A DNA stretch of 64,000 bases, taken from the NCBI RefSeq assembly GCF_003952165.1, contig NZ_RXFT01000004.1:62001-126000 (forward strand), given 5' to 3'. The DNA comes from Variovorax guangxiensis (GTDB taxonomy: Bacteria; Pseudomonadota; Gammaproteobacteria; Burkholderiales; Burkholderiaceae_C). Position numbers and translations under genes: made by a program. The notes beneath the pieces were generated by a model. That model was not told the DNA's origin and did not search any database. It saw only the letters and a program-made list of their open reading frames with translations. This document shows positions 37,064-45,165 of the stretch, in pieces. The stretch's first letter is position 1; each line of letters starts with the position of its first letter.

Positions 37064-37998
37064 GGCAAGGGCACGGCGGCGATCATGGCGCGCACCTGTT
37101 CGACGGCGCCCCGTCCGGCATCGCCCACGGGCGTAAGGCGGTGGGCGATGGTCTGCGGCAGCACGGCCTGCACGTCGTCGGGCGCGACATAGTTGCGGTT
37201 GGCCAGCAGCGCCTGCGCCTTGGCCGCGCGCAGCACCGCGATGCCGGCACGCGGCGACAGGCCCTGCATGAACCATCGGCCGGAGCGGGTGGCGGCGATC
37301 AGGTCCTGCACGTAGTTGAGCAGCGCGTCGGCCGCGTGCACCTGCTGCACGCGCTGCTGCAGCGCGGTGAGCTCGCCGGCGGTCAGCATCGCGGGCAGGG
37401 TGGCCAGCATCTCGCGGCGGTCGATGCCGGCGAGCAGCTGGCGCTCGGCGGCACGGTCGGGGTAGCCGAGCGAGATGCGCATCAGGAAGCGGTCGAGCTG
37501 CGACTCGGGCAGCGCGAAGGTGCCGAGCTGGTCCTGCGGGTTCTGGGTGGCGATCACGAAGAAGGGCGAGGGCAGGGGGCGGGTTTCGCCCTCGACGGTG
37601 ACCTGTTTCTCTTCCATGGCCTCCAGCAGCGCGCTCTGGGTCTTGGGGCTGGCGCGGTTGATTTCGTCGGCCAGCAGCACCTGCGCGAAGATCGGCCCGG
37701 GGTGGAAGGTGAAGGCCTGCTGGCCCCGGTCGTAGATCGCCACGCCCGAAAGGTCGCCCGGCATCAGGTCGGCGGTGAACTGCACGCGGGAGAACTGCAG
37801 CCCGAAGGTGTGCGAGAGCGCGTGGGCGAGGGTGGTCTTGCCCACGCCCGGCACGTCCTCGATCAGCAGGTGGCCGCCCGCCAGCAGGCAGGCCACGCAG
37901 TCGCGAACCTGGGCCTCTTTGCCCACGATCACCGTGTTAAGCTGAGTTAACAAAGTGGCTAGCTTTGCGGCAACGTCCATATTTGTATCCATATGCAA
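37060..37998 (-). CDS. MoxR-family AAA+ ATPase
   Basis: This 312-residue AAA+ ATPase has Walker A EDVPGVGKTTLA and Walker B LLADEINRASPKTQSALLEAMEE. The sensor block FFVIATQNPQDQLGTFALPESQLDRF (core ATQNP) and the C-terminal helical lid region are typical of MoxR. It is the first gene of the moxR-DUF58-tgpA group and probably remodels or activates the DUF58 partner. Three in-frame ATG codons (37998, 37992, 37980) make the exact start uncertain by six residues. The 62-bp gap to the divergent hydrolase gene must hold both promoters. Confidence 0.93.
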   Translation of the reverse strand: MHMDTNMDVAAKLATLLTQLNTVIVGKEAQVRDCVACLLAGGHLLIEDVPGVGKTTLAHALSHTFGLQFSRVQFTADLMPGDLSGVAIYDRGQQAFTFHPGPIFAQVLLADEINRASPKTQSALLEAMEEKQVTVEGETRPLPSPFFVIATQNPQDQLGTFALPESQLDRFLMRISLGYPDRAAERQLLAGIDRREMLATLPAMLTAGELTALQQRVQQVHAADALLNYVQDLIAATRSGRWFMQGLSPRAGIAVLRAAKAQALLANRNYVAPDDVQAVLPQTIAHRLTPVGDAGRGAVEQVRAMIAAVPLP

Positions 37999-38060
37999 AC
38001 GATACCGTAAGACCCGCCGGCCCCATGCTGCGTGAGGTCTAGACGTGGCGATAGAGACAC

Positions 38061-39014
38061 ATGGGCAAGACAGGCTACTTCACACACCGGGACTTCTGGA
38101 AGCACGACATGGGCGCAGGGCATCCCGAGTGCCCCGGCCGGCTCGATGCCATCGAGGACCGCCTCCTGCTCACCGGCGTGGGCGACGCGCTGGAGCACCG
38201 CGAGGTGCCGCTGGCCACGCTGGAGCAGCTCACCCGGGCGCACAGCGCGGAGCACGTCGAGTTCCTGGAGGCCCTGCACCAGCGCCTCGTGGCCGACGAG
38301 CCCGCCGGCGGCCCCGACCACGCGCAGGTCGACCCCGACACCACGCTCACCCGCTACACCCTGCTGGCCGCGCGCCGCGCCGCCGGTGCTGCGATCGCCG
38401 CCACCGACGCCGTGATCGCCGGCGACCTGGAAAACGCCTTCTGCTCGGTGCGCCCGCCCGGCCACCATGCCTGCCGGGAGCAGGCGATGGGCTTCTGCTT
38501 CTTCAACAACGTCGCCATCGCCGCGCGGCACGCCATCGAGGCGCACGGCATCGAGCGCGTGGCCATCGTCGATTTCGACGTGCACCACGGCAACGGCACC
38601 GAGGACATTCTTTCCAACGACCCGCGCGTGCTGATGGTCGGCTTCTTCCAGCATCCGTTCTACCCGTACAGCGGCACCAGCCACCCGGCGCCGAACATGC
38701 TCAACCTGCCGATCCCGGCGTACACCCGGGGCATGGATGTGCGCGAGATGATCGAGGCGACCTGGATGCCGCGGCTGGAAGAATTCAAGCCGCAGATGAT
38801 CTTCGTCAGCGCCGGCTTCGACGCGCACCGCGAGGACGACCTGGGCCAGTTGGGCCTCAACGAGAACGACTTCGCCTGGATCACGGGCCGCATACACGAT
38901 GTTGCCAGGCGGCATTCCAAGGGCCGTATCGTCTCGATGCTCGAAGGCGGCTACAACCTCGACGCGCTGGCGCGCAGCGTGGAAGCCCACATCCGCGTGC
39001 TGGCGGCGCTGTGA
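38061..39014 (+). CDS. Histone-deacetylase-fold hydrolase, class II-like
   Basis: This 317-residue protein has all catalytic features of the arginase/deacetylase superfamily: His135-His136 (RPPGHHA), zinc ligands Asp173 and His175 (DFDVHHGNG), Asp254 (AGFDAHRED) and the transition-state Tyr298 (EGGYN). The N-terminal HPECPGRLDAI motif places it with the bacterial class II HDAC-like amidohydrolases, widespread in Burkholderiales. It differs from the two acetylpolyamine-type proteins encoded between 42.7 and 47.2 kb. The likely activity is deacetylation of a small molecule or lysine side chain. It is 40 bases before the MscS gene on the same strand. Confidence 0.92.
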   Translation: MGKTGYFTHRDFWKHDMGAGHPECPGRLDAIEDRLLLTGVGDALEHREVPLATLEQLTRAHSAEHVEFLEALHQRLVADEPAGGPDHAQVDPDTTLTRYTLLAARRAAGAAIAATDAVIAGDLENAFCSVRPPGHHACREQAMGFCFFNNVAIAARHAIEAHGIERVAIVDFDVHHGNGTEDILSNDPRVLMVGFFQHPFYPYSGTSHPAPNMLNLPIPAYTRGMDVREMIEATWMPRLEEFKPQMIFVSAGFDAHREDDLGQLGLNENDFAWITGRIHDVARRHSKGRIVSMLEGGYNLDALARSVEAHIRVLAAL

Positions 39015-39054
39015 CGCAGCGGGCGCTGTCGGCGCCCGTTTCTTCTCTCAATAG

Positions 39055-40338
39055 ATGAATTTCAACGACTTCCTCCAACGGCTGAACCAGGTCGACGCGC
39101 GCGGCCTGGGCATCGAACTGGTCGCGCTGGTGGCCTGCGTGGCGCTGGCCTGGGCCATCTGCAAGTGGTTCGGCCGCGACCAGCCCAAAGACTCGATCTG
39201 GTTCGGCGAGAGCACCTTCGACGGGCTGCTGTTCCCGCTGCTGGCGCTGGTTTTCACCGACCTGGCCCGGCGAGCGGCGCTCGACTTCCAGACCGTGCTG
39301 GTGCTGCGCATCGCGGTGCCGGTGTTCCTGTCGCTGGCGGTCATCCGGCTCTTTGCGCGGGTGCTCAGGGCGGTGTTCCCGGCCTCCAACCTCGTCAGGC
39401 TGATCGAGCGCACCATCTCCTGGCTGGCCTGGATCGCGGCGGTGCTCTGGATCGTGGGGCTGCTGCCGCCGGTGCTGGCCGAACTCGACGACATCACGCT
39501 CGCCTTCGGCAAGACGCGGGTGAGCCTGCAGACCATCTTCCAGGGCGTGCTGTCGGCTGGCGTGGTGCTGATGATCTCGCTGTGGATCTCCAGCACCATC
39601 GAGAAGCGCATCCTGCGCGAGGCGGTTTCCGACCTTTCGATGCGCAAGGTGGCCTCGAACGCGGTGCGCGCCTTCCTGCTGCTGGTGGGCCTGCTGTTCG
39701 CGCTCTCGGCGGTTGGGGTGGATCTCACGGCGCTTTCGGTGCTGGGCGGCGCGCTCGGCGTGGGCCTGGGCTTCGGCCTGCAGAAGCTGGCGGCCAACTA
39801 CGTGAGCGGCTTCGTGATCCTGCTGGAGCGCTCGATCCGTATCGGAGACAACGTCAAGGTCGACACCTTCGAGGGCCGCATCACCGACATCAAGACCCGC
39901 TACACCCTCATCCGCGCGGGCAACGGGCGCGAGGCCATCGTGCCGAACGAGTCGCTCATCACCAGCCGGGTCGAGAACCTCTCGCTGGCCGACCGCAAGT
40001 TCAACATCACGACCACCATCGTGGTCGGCTACGACAGCGACGTGGCGCAGGTGCAATCCATCCTCTGCGAGGCCGCCAAGGCCCAGCCGCGCGTGATGAC
40101 CGACCCGGCACCAGTGGCCTTTCTCATGAACTTCGCGCCCGACGGGCTGGAGTTCACGCTCAACTTCTGGGTGGCCGACCCCGACAAGGGCAAGGACAAC
40201 CTGCGCTCGGCGATCAACATCGCGATCCTCGACGGGCTGCGCGGGGCGGGGATCGACATTCCGTATCCGCAGCGGGTGGTGCGGGTGGAGTCGCTGCCGG
40301 CCGGGGCGGAGTCCGTGGCAGTGCCCACGGAAAAATAG
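39055..40338 (+). CDS. MscS-family mechanosensitive channel
   Basis: This 427-residue inner-membrane channel has N-terminal membrane segments from residue 20 onward. The pore-lining segment GGALGVGLGFGLQKLAANYVSG near 235-256 has the Gly/Ala packing of MscS TM3. The beta domain (IRIGDNVKVDTFEGRITDIKTRYTLIR core: GRITDIKTRYT) and an alpha-beta domain follow. It is longer than E. coli MscS (286 residues) because of two or three additional N-terminal helices, the medium-size MscS class. It protects against osmotic downshock by releasing solutes. It ends 15 bases from the convergent aminotransferase gene. Confidence 0.93.
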   Translation: MNFNDFLQRLNQVDARGLGIELVALVACVALAWAICKWFGRDQPKDSIWFGESTFDGLLFPLLALVFTDLARRAALDFQTVLVLRIAVPVFLSLAVIRLFARVLRAVFPASNLVRLIERTISWLAWIAAVLWIVGLLPPVLAELDDITLAFGKTRVSLQTIFQGVLSAGVVLMISLWISSTIEKRILREAVSDLSMRKVASNAVRAFLLLVGLLFALSAVGVDLTALSVLGGALGVGLGFGLQKLAANYVSGFVILLERSIRIGDNVKVDTFEGRITDIKTRYTLIRAGNGREAIVPNESLITSRVENLSLADRKFNITTTIVVGYDSDVAQVQSILCEAAKAQPRVMTDPAPVAFLMNFAPDGLEFTLNFWVADPDKGKDNLRSAINIAILDGLRGAGIDIPYPQRVVRVESLPAGAESVAVPTEK

Positions 40339-40353
40339 CCGCCCTCGGGGGCG

Positions 40354-41628
40354 CTAACCGAGCGTGCCCAGCACCCCGTCCAGCCGCTCGACCAGCAGGT
40401 CGGCGTGCTCTCGCGTGAACACCAGGGGAGGCCTGATCTTCAGCACGTTGCCCTGCGGCCCCGTCGCGCTCAGCAGCACCTGCCGCTGCCGCAGCCCGTT
40501 GACCACCTTGGCCGCCTGCGCGGTGGCCGGCGCGCGCGTGGCGCGGTCGGTCACGAGTTCCAGCCCGATGAAGAGCCCGGTGCCGCGCGCTTCGCCGACG
40601 AGTGCATGGCGCTTGCCGAGCGCGGCCAGGCGCTCGCGCAGGTAGTTGCCGACCTGCAGTGCGTTGTCCTGCAGGCCGTTGCGCTGAATCACGTCGAGCA
40701 CGGCCGAGGCCGCGGCCATCGAGACGGGGTTGCCGCCGAAGGTGTTGAAGTAACGGCTGGCCTGGCCGAAGGCCTTCATGACCTCGGGGCGCACCGCCAG
40801 GCCGGCGACGGGGTGGCCGTTGCCCATGGGCTTGCCCATGGTCACGATGTCGGGCACCACGCCGTGGCGCATGAAGCCCCAGAAGGCCTCGCCGGTGCGG
40901 CCGAAGCCGGGCTGTACCTCGTCGGCGATGAACACGCCGCCCGCGGCGTGGATCGCCTCCACCGCTTCGCGCAGGAAGCCGGTCGGGGCGGTGAACACAC
41001 CGTCGCTGGAGAAGACCGTGTCCACGAGCAGCGCGGCGGGCGCGATGCCGTGCGCCTTGAGGTCAGCCACGGCCGCGCGTACGCCGTCGGCGAAGCGCTG
41101 GCCCGTCGTGGCATCTCCGCCCTCGGGCGCATCCACCAGCCGCACGTGCTCGCCCACGCGCACGTACTGGCCCAGCGAGGGCGAGGCGCAGGCGAGGGCC
41201 GAGGTCACGCCGTGGTACGCGAAGCGCGTGACGATCAGGCCGGTGTTGCCGGTGTGCGCCGTGGCGATGCGCATGGCCAGGTCGTTGGCCTCGCTGCCGG
41301 TACAGGTGAAGGTGGCGTGGCCGAGCTCGGGCGGCATGGTGGCCAACAGGCGCTCCGCATAGTCGAGGATGCCTTCGTGCAGGTAGCGCGTGTGGGTGTT
41401 GAGCACTGCCGCCTGTCGCGCGATGGCCTCGACCACCTCGGGCCGCGCGTGGCCCAGCGGCACCACGTTGTTGTAGGCGTCCAGCCAGGGCGTGCCGGCG
41501 GCGTCGTAGAGCCACACGCCTTCGCCGCGCACGGGGTGGAAGGGCTCGTCGTAGAAGAGCCTGTAGGCCGGCCCGAGCAGGCGGGCGCGGCGCGCGAGCA
41601 GGTCGTCGGTCGTTTTCTTCTCAGTCAT
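40354..41628 (-). CDS. Class III PLP enzyme resembling ethanolamine-phosphate/phosphohydroxylysine phospho-lyase
   Basis: This 424-residue PLP protein has Lys266 (TMGKPMGNGHP) and Asp236 (IADEVQPGFGRTG). It resembles the AGXT2L branch (human ETNPPL and PHYKPL), not ordinary transaminases, with shared wording such as VLNTHTRYLHEGILDYA, RYFNTFGGNPVS and NVLKIRPPLVF. Members of that branch eliminate phosphate and ammonia from phosphorylated amino alcohols, giving an aldehyde. The gene overlaps the small-molecule kinase gene by eight bases, the partner expected to make the phosphorylated substrate. It is the last gene of the 14-gene operon. Transaminase activity cannot be excluded from sequence alone. 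Confidence 0.82.
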   Translation of the reverse strand: MTEKKTTDDLLARRARLLGPAYRLFYDEPFHPVRGEGVWLYDAAGTPWLDAYNNVVPLGHARPEVVEAIARQAAVLNTHTRYLHEGILDYAERLLATMPPELGHATFTCTGSEANDLAMRIATAHTGNTGLIVTRFAYHGVTSALACASPSLGQYVRVGEHVRLVDAPEGGDATTGQRFADGVRAAVADLKAHGIAPAALLVDTVFSSDGVFTAPTGFLREAVEAIHAAGGVFIADEVQPGFGRTGEAFWGFMRHGVVPDIVTMGKPMGNGHPVAGLAVRPEVMKAFGQASRYFNTFGGNPVSMAAASAVLDVIQRNGLQDNALQVGNYLRERLAALGKRHALVGEARGTGLFIGLELVTDRATRAPATAQAAKVVNGLRQRQVLLSATGPQGNVLKIRPPLVFTREHADLLVERLDGVLGTLG

Positions 41629-42715
41629 GGATGGCTTCCGTGGTGCGGCAGGCGGCCTGGATGGCGGCCTGCACCTGTTCGGGCGTCAGCGCGGCGCAGG
41701 CCTGCAGCCTTGCCCACGAGACGGCGTTGTTGCGCATGAGGTAGGCGGCGTTGTCGGGCTGGCGCGCCGCGCGCCAGCCGCTGATGGCGACCACCATGGC
41801 CAGCCGCGCGCGCACGAGGTCGAGCAGGGCGAGGGTCTCACCATCGGTCAGCGGCGAGACCGTGTGGTAGTCGGCTGCGAAGCGCGCGATGGTCGCGAGG
41901 GCATCGCCCTGTTCGTCGATGTGGTACGAGGTGGCGACGGCCAGGTCGTCCACGAGCGGCGCATGCACCATGTCGCCGAAGTCGAGGATGCCCGCCACGC
42001 GCGCCGGCTCGTCCGTATCGACCAGCAGGTTGTAGAGGTTGAAGTCGTTGTGGATGGGCTGGCGGCGCAGCATGCCAAGGCGGGGCTTGGTGCGCTGCAC
42101 GAAGCCGTCGAGCGCGGTCTCGGCCAGCGCGCGGCGGGCGGGGTCGGCCACGTGCACCAGCAGTGCGCGCACGCGGTCGGCGCGCTGGATGTCCCAGGGC
42201 AGTTCGCGCGCGCCGGCAGGGTGCTCGAAGCTGGCCAGCGCCAGGTCCAGCCGCGCCAGCATGCGGGCCACGCTGCTGCGCTGCGCCGCCGAGCGCGGCG
42301 CCTGCGGCATGGGCAGGCCTTCGAGGTAGCTGAAGAGGCGCGCCACGCGCGTGCGGCCCTCGGCGTCTTCGATCTGCACCGAGGCTGCGCCGGAACGGTC
42401 GGGCAGCAGGCGCTGCACCGGCAGGCCGGGGTCCGTGCGCGCGAGGTGCAACAGCGCCTGCGTCTGGAAGTCGGCGACCAGCGGATCTTCGTCGGGGTGC
42501 GAGAGCTTGAGCATGCAGCGCGCGCCGCCGCCTTCCGGCTCCAGCAGGAAGTTGGCATCGCGCTCGCCCGTGAGCGGCTTGAGGCTGCCCTGCATTCCGT
42601 ACAGGCGCTGCAGCAGGTCCGCCGCCCAGTCCGTCTCAACGGGTGCGGGCGGCGCAGTCAGCACCGCCGCTTCGGGCAGGGCAGCGCGGATGGCGGCGTC
42701 GAGGTCGTGCGTCAT
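41621..42715 (-). CDS. APH-family small-molecule kinase (hydroxylysine-kinase-like)
   Basis: This 364-residue protein has the aminoglycoside/choline kinase fold. The catalytic loop is HNDFNLYN (His222, Asp224, Asn229), the metal-binding Asp245 lies in ILDFGDMVHAPLVDDLA, and Lys70 (CMLKLSH) fits the ATP-binding lysine. In animals, hydroxylysine kinase of this family works with a PLP phospho-lyase of the type encoded immediately downstream, and bacteria sometimes fuse the two. The ATG at 42715 was chosen because the open frame upstream only shadows the deacetylase gene. The likely role is to phosphorylate the hydroxyl of an amino alcohol or hydroxylated amino acid. An antibiotic-resistance role is unlikely given the operon. 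Confidence 0.83.
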   Translation of the reverse strand: MTHDLDAAIRAALPEAAVLTAPPAPVETDWAADLLQRLYGMQGSLKPLTGERDANFLLEPEGGGARCMLKLSHPDEDPLVADFQTQALLHLARTDPGLPVQRLLPDRSGAASVQIEDAEGRTRVARLFSYLEGLPMPQAPRSAAQRSSVARMLARLDLALASFEHPAGARELPWDIQRADRVRALLVHVADPARRALAETALDGFVQRTKPRLGMLRRQPIHNDFNLYNLLVDTDEPARVAGILDFGDMVHAPLVDDLAVATSYHIDEQGDALATIARFAADYHTVSPLTDGETLALLDLVRARLAMVVAISGWRAARQPDNAAYLMRNNAVSWARLQACAALTPEQVQAAIQAACRTTEAIHD

Positions 42716-43743
42716 CAGGCCGCCTTCTCGAAGCCGCCTAGCGCGCTGGCGAGGTTGAGGCCCAGGTCCTCCGACAGGTAGCCGCCTTCCTGCACCAGCA
42801 CCGTGGGCAGCCCCAGGCGCGCGATCTCGCCGAGGATGCGGCCGAAGCCCGCGGTGCTCACGGCCAGCGCCTGGTAGGGATCGTTCTCGTGTGCGTCCAG
42901 GCCCATGGCCACGACCAGCGCGCCGGGCGCGAAGGCGCGGATGGTCGCGTGCGCGGTCGCCAGCGCGGCGAGGAAGCCCTCGTCCTGCGTGCCGCGCGCC
43001 AGCGGGAGGTTCAGGTTGTAGCCCAGGCCTTCGCCTTCGCCGGTCTCGTGCGCATGGCCGGTGAAGAAGGGCGTGCAGAAATGCGGGTCGCCGTGCTGAG
43101 AGACGGTCAGCACGTCCTTGCGGCGCCAGAAGATGCCCTGCGTGCCGTTGCCGTGGTGCACGTCGATGTCGAGGATGGCCACGCGGTCGTGCCTGCTGCG
43201 CAGGTGCTGCGCCGCGATGGCCGCGTTGTTGAGGTAGGTGAAGCCGTTGGCGCGGTCGGCGTAGGCGTGGTGGCCGGGCGGCCGGCACAGCGCGTAGGCC
43301 GCGCGCTCGCCGTCCAGCACAAGTTGCGCGGCATGCGTGGCCACGTGGGCCGACCAGGTCGCGGCATGCCAGGTGTGGCGGCCGATGGAGCAGGCCATGT
43401 CGCCCATGTGGTAGCCGGCCTGGCCGACCAGGCTGTCGGGGTAGGTGAAGGGCTGGCCCGGAAACGGGTGCACATTGGGCATGACCTCCTCGGAGGCGCC
43501 CTCGAGCTGCTGCCAGCGCTCCCAGGCGGTCTCCAGGAAGCGCAGGTACTGCGGCGTGTGGATCGCCGCGCGCGGGCCGGGCCCGTGGTCCTCGGGCGCG
43601 ACGATGTCGTGGCCCTGCGCACGCGCGGCGTTCAGCAGCAGCGTGCCGCGCTCGGGCTGCTCGTTGCTGCGCTTCATGCGCCCGCGCACGATGAACTGCT
43701 GCGGATCGTGGCCGGTGTGCTGGTCGCTGTAGATGACTTTCAT
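42715..43743 (-). CDS. Acetylpolyamine amidohydrolase-like deacetylase (copy 1)
   Basis: This 342-residue arginase-fold zinc hydrolase carries His158-His159 (RPPGHHA), zinc ligands Asp194, His196 and Asp283 (LDIDVHHGNG, GLDAHENDP), and Tyr322 in EGGY. The N-terminus (MKVIYSDQHTGHDP) and the TAWERWQQLEG segment closely recall acetylpolyamine amidohydrolase from Mycoplana. That enzyme removes acetyl groups from N-acetylated di- and polyamines. The gene ends at the kinase start (TGATG) and begins nine bases after the SDR stop. In the operon it should release a free amine before phosphorylation or transamination. The acyl group and amine are not known. Confidence 0.9.
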   Translation of the reverse strand: MKVIYSDQHTGHDPQQFIVRGRMKRSNEQPERGTLLLNAARAQGHDIVAPEDHGPGPRAAIHTPQYLRFLETAWERWQQLEGASEEVMPNVHPFPGQPFTYPDSLVGQAGYHMGDMACSIGRHTWHAATWSAHVATHAAQLVLDGERAAYALCRPPGHHAYADRANGFTYLNNAAIAAQHLRSRHDRVAILDIDVHHGNGTQGIFWRRKDVLTVSQHGDPHFCTPFFTGHAHETGEGEGLGYNLNLPLARGTQDEGFLAALATAHATIRAFAPGALVVAMGLDAHENDPYQALAVSTAGFGRILGEIARLGLPTVLVQEGGYLSEDLGLNLASALGGFEKAA

Positions 43744-43752
43744 GTCGGGCTT

Positions 43753-44457
43753 TCAGTATTGGGGTTCGACGGTCCAGCTGATGGGAATCTCGGCGACGCT
43801 GGCCGAGGCCGGCAGTTCGAGCACCATCCGCGCGATGCGGGCCACGTCCTCGGGCCGCGTGGCCTGCCGCTGCTGCTCGGGCGGCAGGCCGGCAGCCATG
43901 TCGGTGGCGACGAAGCCCGGGCACAGCGCGGTGCAGCGCACGCGCGATTCGGCGCCGCAATGCCGGATGCCGTGCGCCAGCGAAAGCACCGCCGCCTTGC
44001 TCAGCGCGTAGAGCGAGGCATCGGCCGTGCGCACGCGCTTGGCCGCGAGCGAGGCCATCACCAGCACCTTGCCTTCGTCGGCCGCCAGCAGATGCGGCCA
44101 GGCCCTGCGCGTGAGCCGCAGCGGCGACTTCACGTTGACTTCCAGCAGCCGGTCGACCTCCGCGTCGTCCGCATCGATGACCGAGCGCGTGCTGAGGATG
44201 CCGGCGTTGTGCACCAGCGCGTCGATGCCGCCGAAGTCGCGCACGGTCGCGGCCACCCAGTCGGTCTCGCTGCGCGCGTCCTCGGCGTCGAAGCGGTAGC
44301 TGCGTACCCGGGCGGGCCCGTACTCGGCAAAGGCATCGGTGGCACCGCGCGCGCCCACGCTCACGCGCCAGCCACCGGCCAGCAGCTCGCGCACGATGGC
44401 GAGGCCGATGCCGCGGTTGCCTCCGCTGACCATGGCGACGCGGGGCAGCGCGCTCAT
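43753..44457 (-). CDS. Short-chain dehydrogenase/reductase
   Basis: This 234-residue classical SDR has the cofactor motif SGGNRGIG near residues 11-18, NAG in VHNAGILS, and the catalytic YxxxK in SLYALSKAAV preceded by a Ser-containing MASLAA strand. It should oxidise or reduce a hydroxyl or carbonyl in the pathway, with NAD(P). It begins one base after the regulator gene stop and ends nine bases before the deacetylase gene, so it is inside the operon. In the proposed pathway it could act on the aldehyde or alcohol formed around the phospho-lyase step. Substrate and cofactor preference are not evident. Confidence 0.88.
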   Translation of the reverse strand: MSALPRVAMVSGGNRGIGLAIVRELLAGGWRVSVGARGATDAFAEYGPARVRSYRFDAEDARSETDWVAATVRDFGGIDALVHNAGILSTRSVIDADDAEVDRLLEVNVKSPLRLTRRAWPHLLAADEGKVLVMASLAAKRVRTADASLYALSKAAVLSLAHGIRHCGAESRVRCTALCPGFVATDMAAGLPPEQQRQATRPEDVARIARMVLELPASASVAEIPISWTVEPQY

Positions 44458-44458
44458 C

Positions 44459-45151
44459 TCAGGGTTTGGTGAAGAGGCCGCGCACGTGGTCCTTGGCGGT
44501 CTCGAGGTGGTAGCGCAGCGCGTGCTCGACGGCGCCGACGTCGCGCGCCATCATCGCCTTGGCGATCGGCCTGTGCGTCTCGGCCAGCGCCTTCAGGTCG
44601 CCGTAGCTGTCCTCGCTGAGCGCGAGGAACATGCGCACCTCGGTCTGCATGTTGTCGAACAGCCGGTGCAGGTAGTGATTGCCCGACAGCGCGCTGATCG
44701 CGAAGTGGAAGTCCAGGTCGAGCGCCACCCGCTCGGGTGACGACAGGATCTCGGCGCGCTCCACCATGTCGTCCACGCGCGCGTCGAGCTGGGCCAGCTC
44801 GGCATCGGTGGCGTGCGTGCAGGCCAGCGAGGCGCCCAGCAGTTCGAGCTGGATGCGCACCTCGTACAGGTCGTTGACCTGCTTGGGCGAAACCGTGCGC
44901 ACCGCGAAGCCATGGCGCGGACGCGAGATCAGCAGCCCCAGGCTTTCGAGGCGGCGTGCGGCCTCGCGCACGGGCGCGCGGCTCACGCCCATCTGCCGGG
45001 CCAGCTCGGCCTCGACGATGCGTTCGCCGGGCGCGATGCGGCCCGACAGGATGGCTTGCTGCAATTGCGCCTCCACCACGCCGACCAGGTCGGGCACCTG
45101 GATCGATGAGAAGGCGGGAGGGGTGGCGGCTTCGGCCCGGCTGGTGGTCAT
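44459..45151 (-). CDS. GntR/FCD-family transcriptional regulator
   Basis: This 230-residue regulator has an N-terminal winged helix (LQQAILSGRIAPGERIVEAELARQMGVSRAPVREA, core VSRAPVREAARRLESLGL). The helical FCD sensor domain has spaced Asp/His residues (LDFHFAISALSGN, ETHRPIAKAM) that bind a metal and a carboxylate ligand in this subfamily. The ATG at 45151 was chosen because the frame upstream only shadows the EamA gene. Located inside the operon, it likely controls the operon in response to a pathway acid. The short palindrome upstream of the first operon gene (55509-55518) is a candidate binding site. Confidence 0.9.
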   Translation of the reverse strand: MTTSRAEAATPPAFSSIQVPDLVGVVEAQLQQAILSGRIAPGERIVEAELARQMGVSRAPVREAARRLESLGLLISRPRHGFAVRTVSPKQVNDLYEVRIQLELLGASLACTHATDAELAQLDARVDDMVERAEILSSPERVALDLDFHFAISALSGNHYLHRLFDNMQTEVRMFLALSEDSYGDLKALAETHRPIAKAMMARDVGAVEHALRYHLETAKDHVRGLFTKP

Positions 45152-45165
45152 CTGAGTTCCTTGTC

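Noticed and set aside
40336..40356. Shared terminator hairpin between the convergent mscS and phospho-lyase genes
   Set aside because: The GCCGCCC/GGGGCGC pairing has mismatches in mid-stem and there is no T-run on either strand.
41621..42715. Aminoglycoside resistance determinant
   Set aside because: Although the fold is APH-like, overlap with a PLP phospho-lyase-like gene and the catabolic operon point to a metabolic kinase.
41621..43960. Apparent 779-residue fusion ending in the kinase
   Set aside because: The part before 42715 is out of frame with the intact deacetylase gene and is Arg/Ala/His noise; the kinase has its own ATG at 42715.
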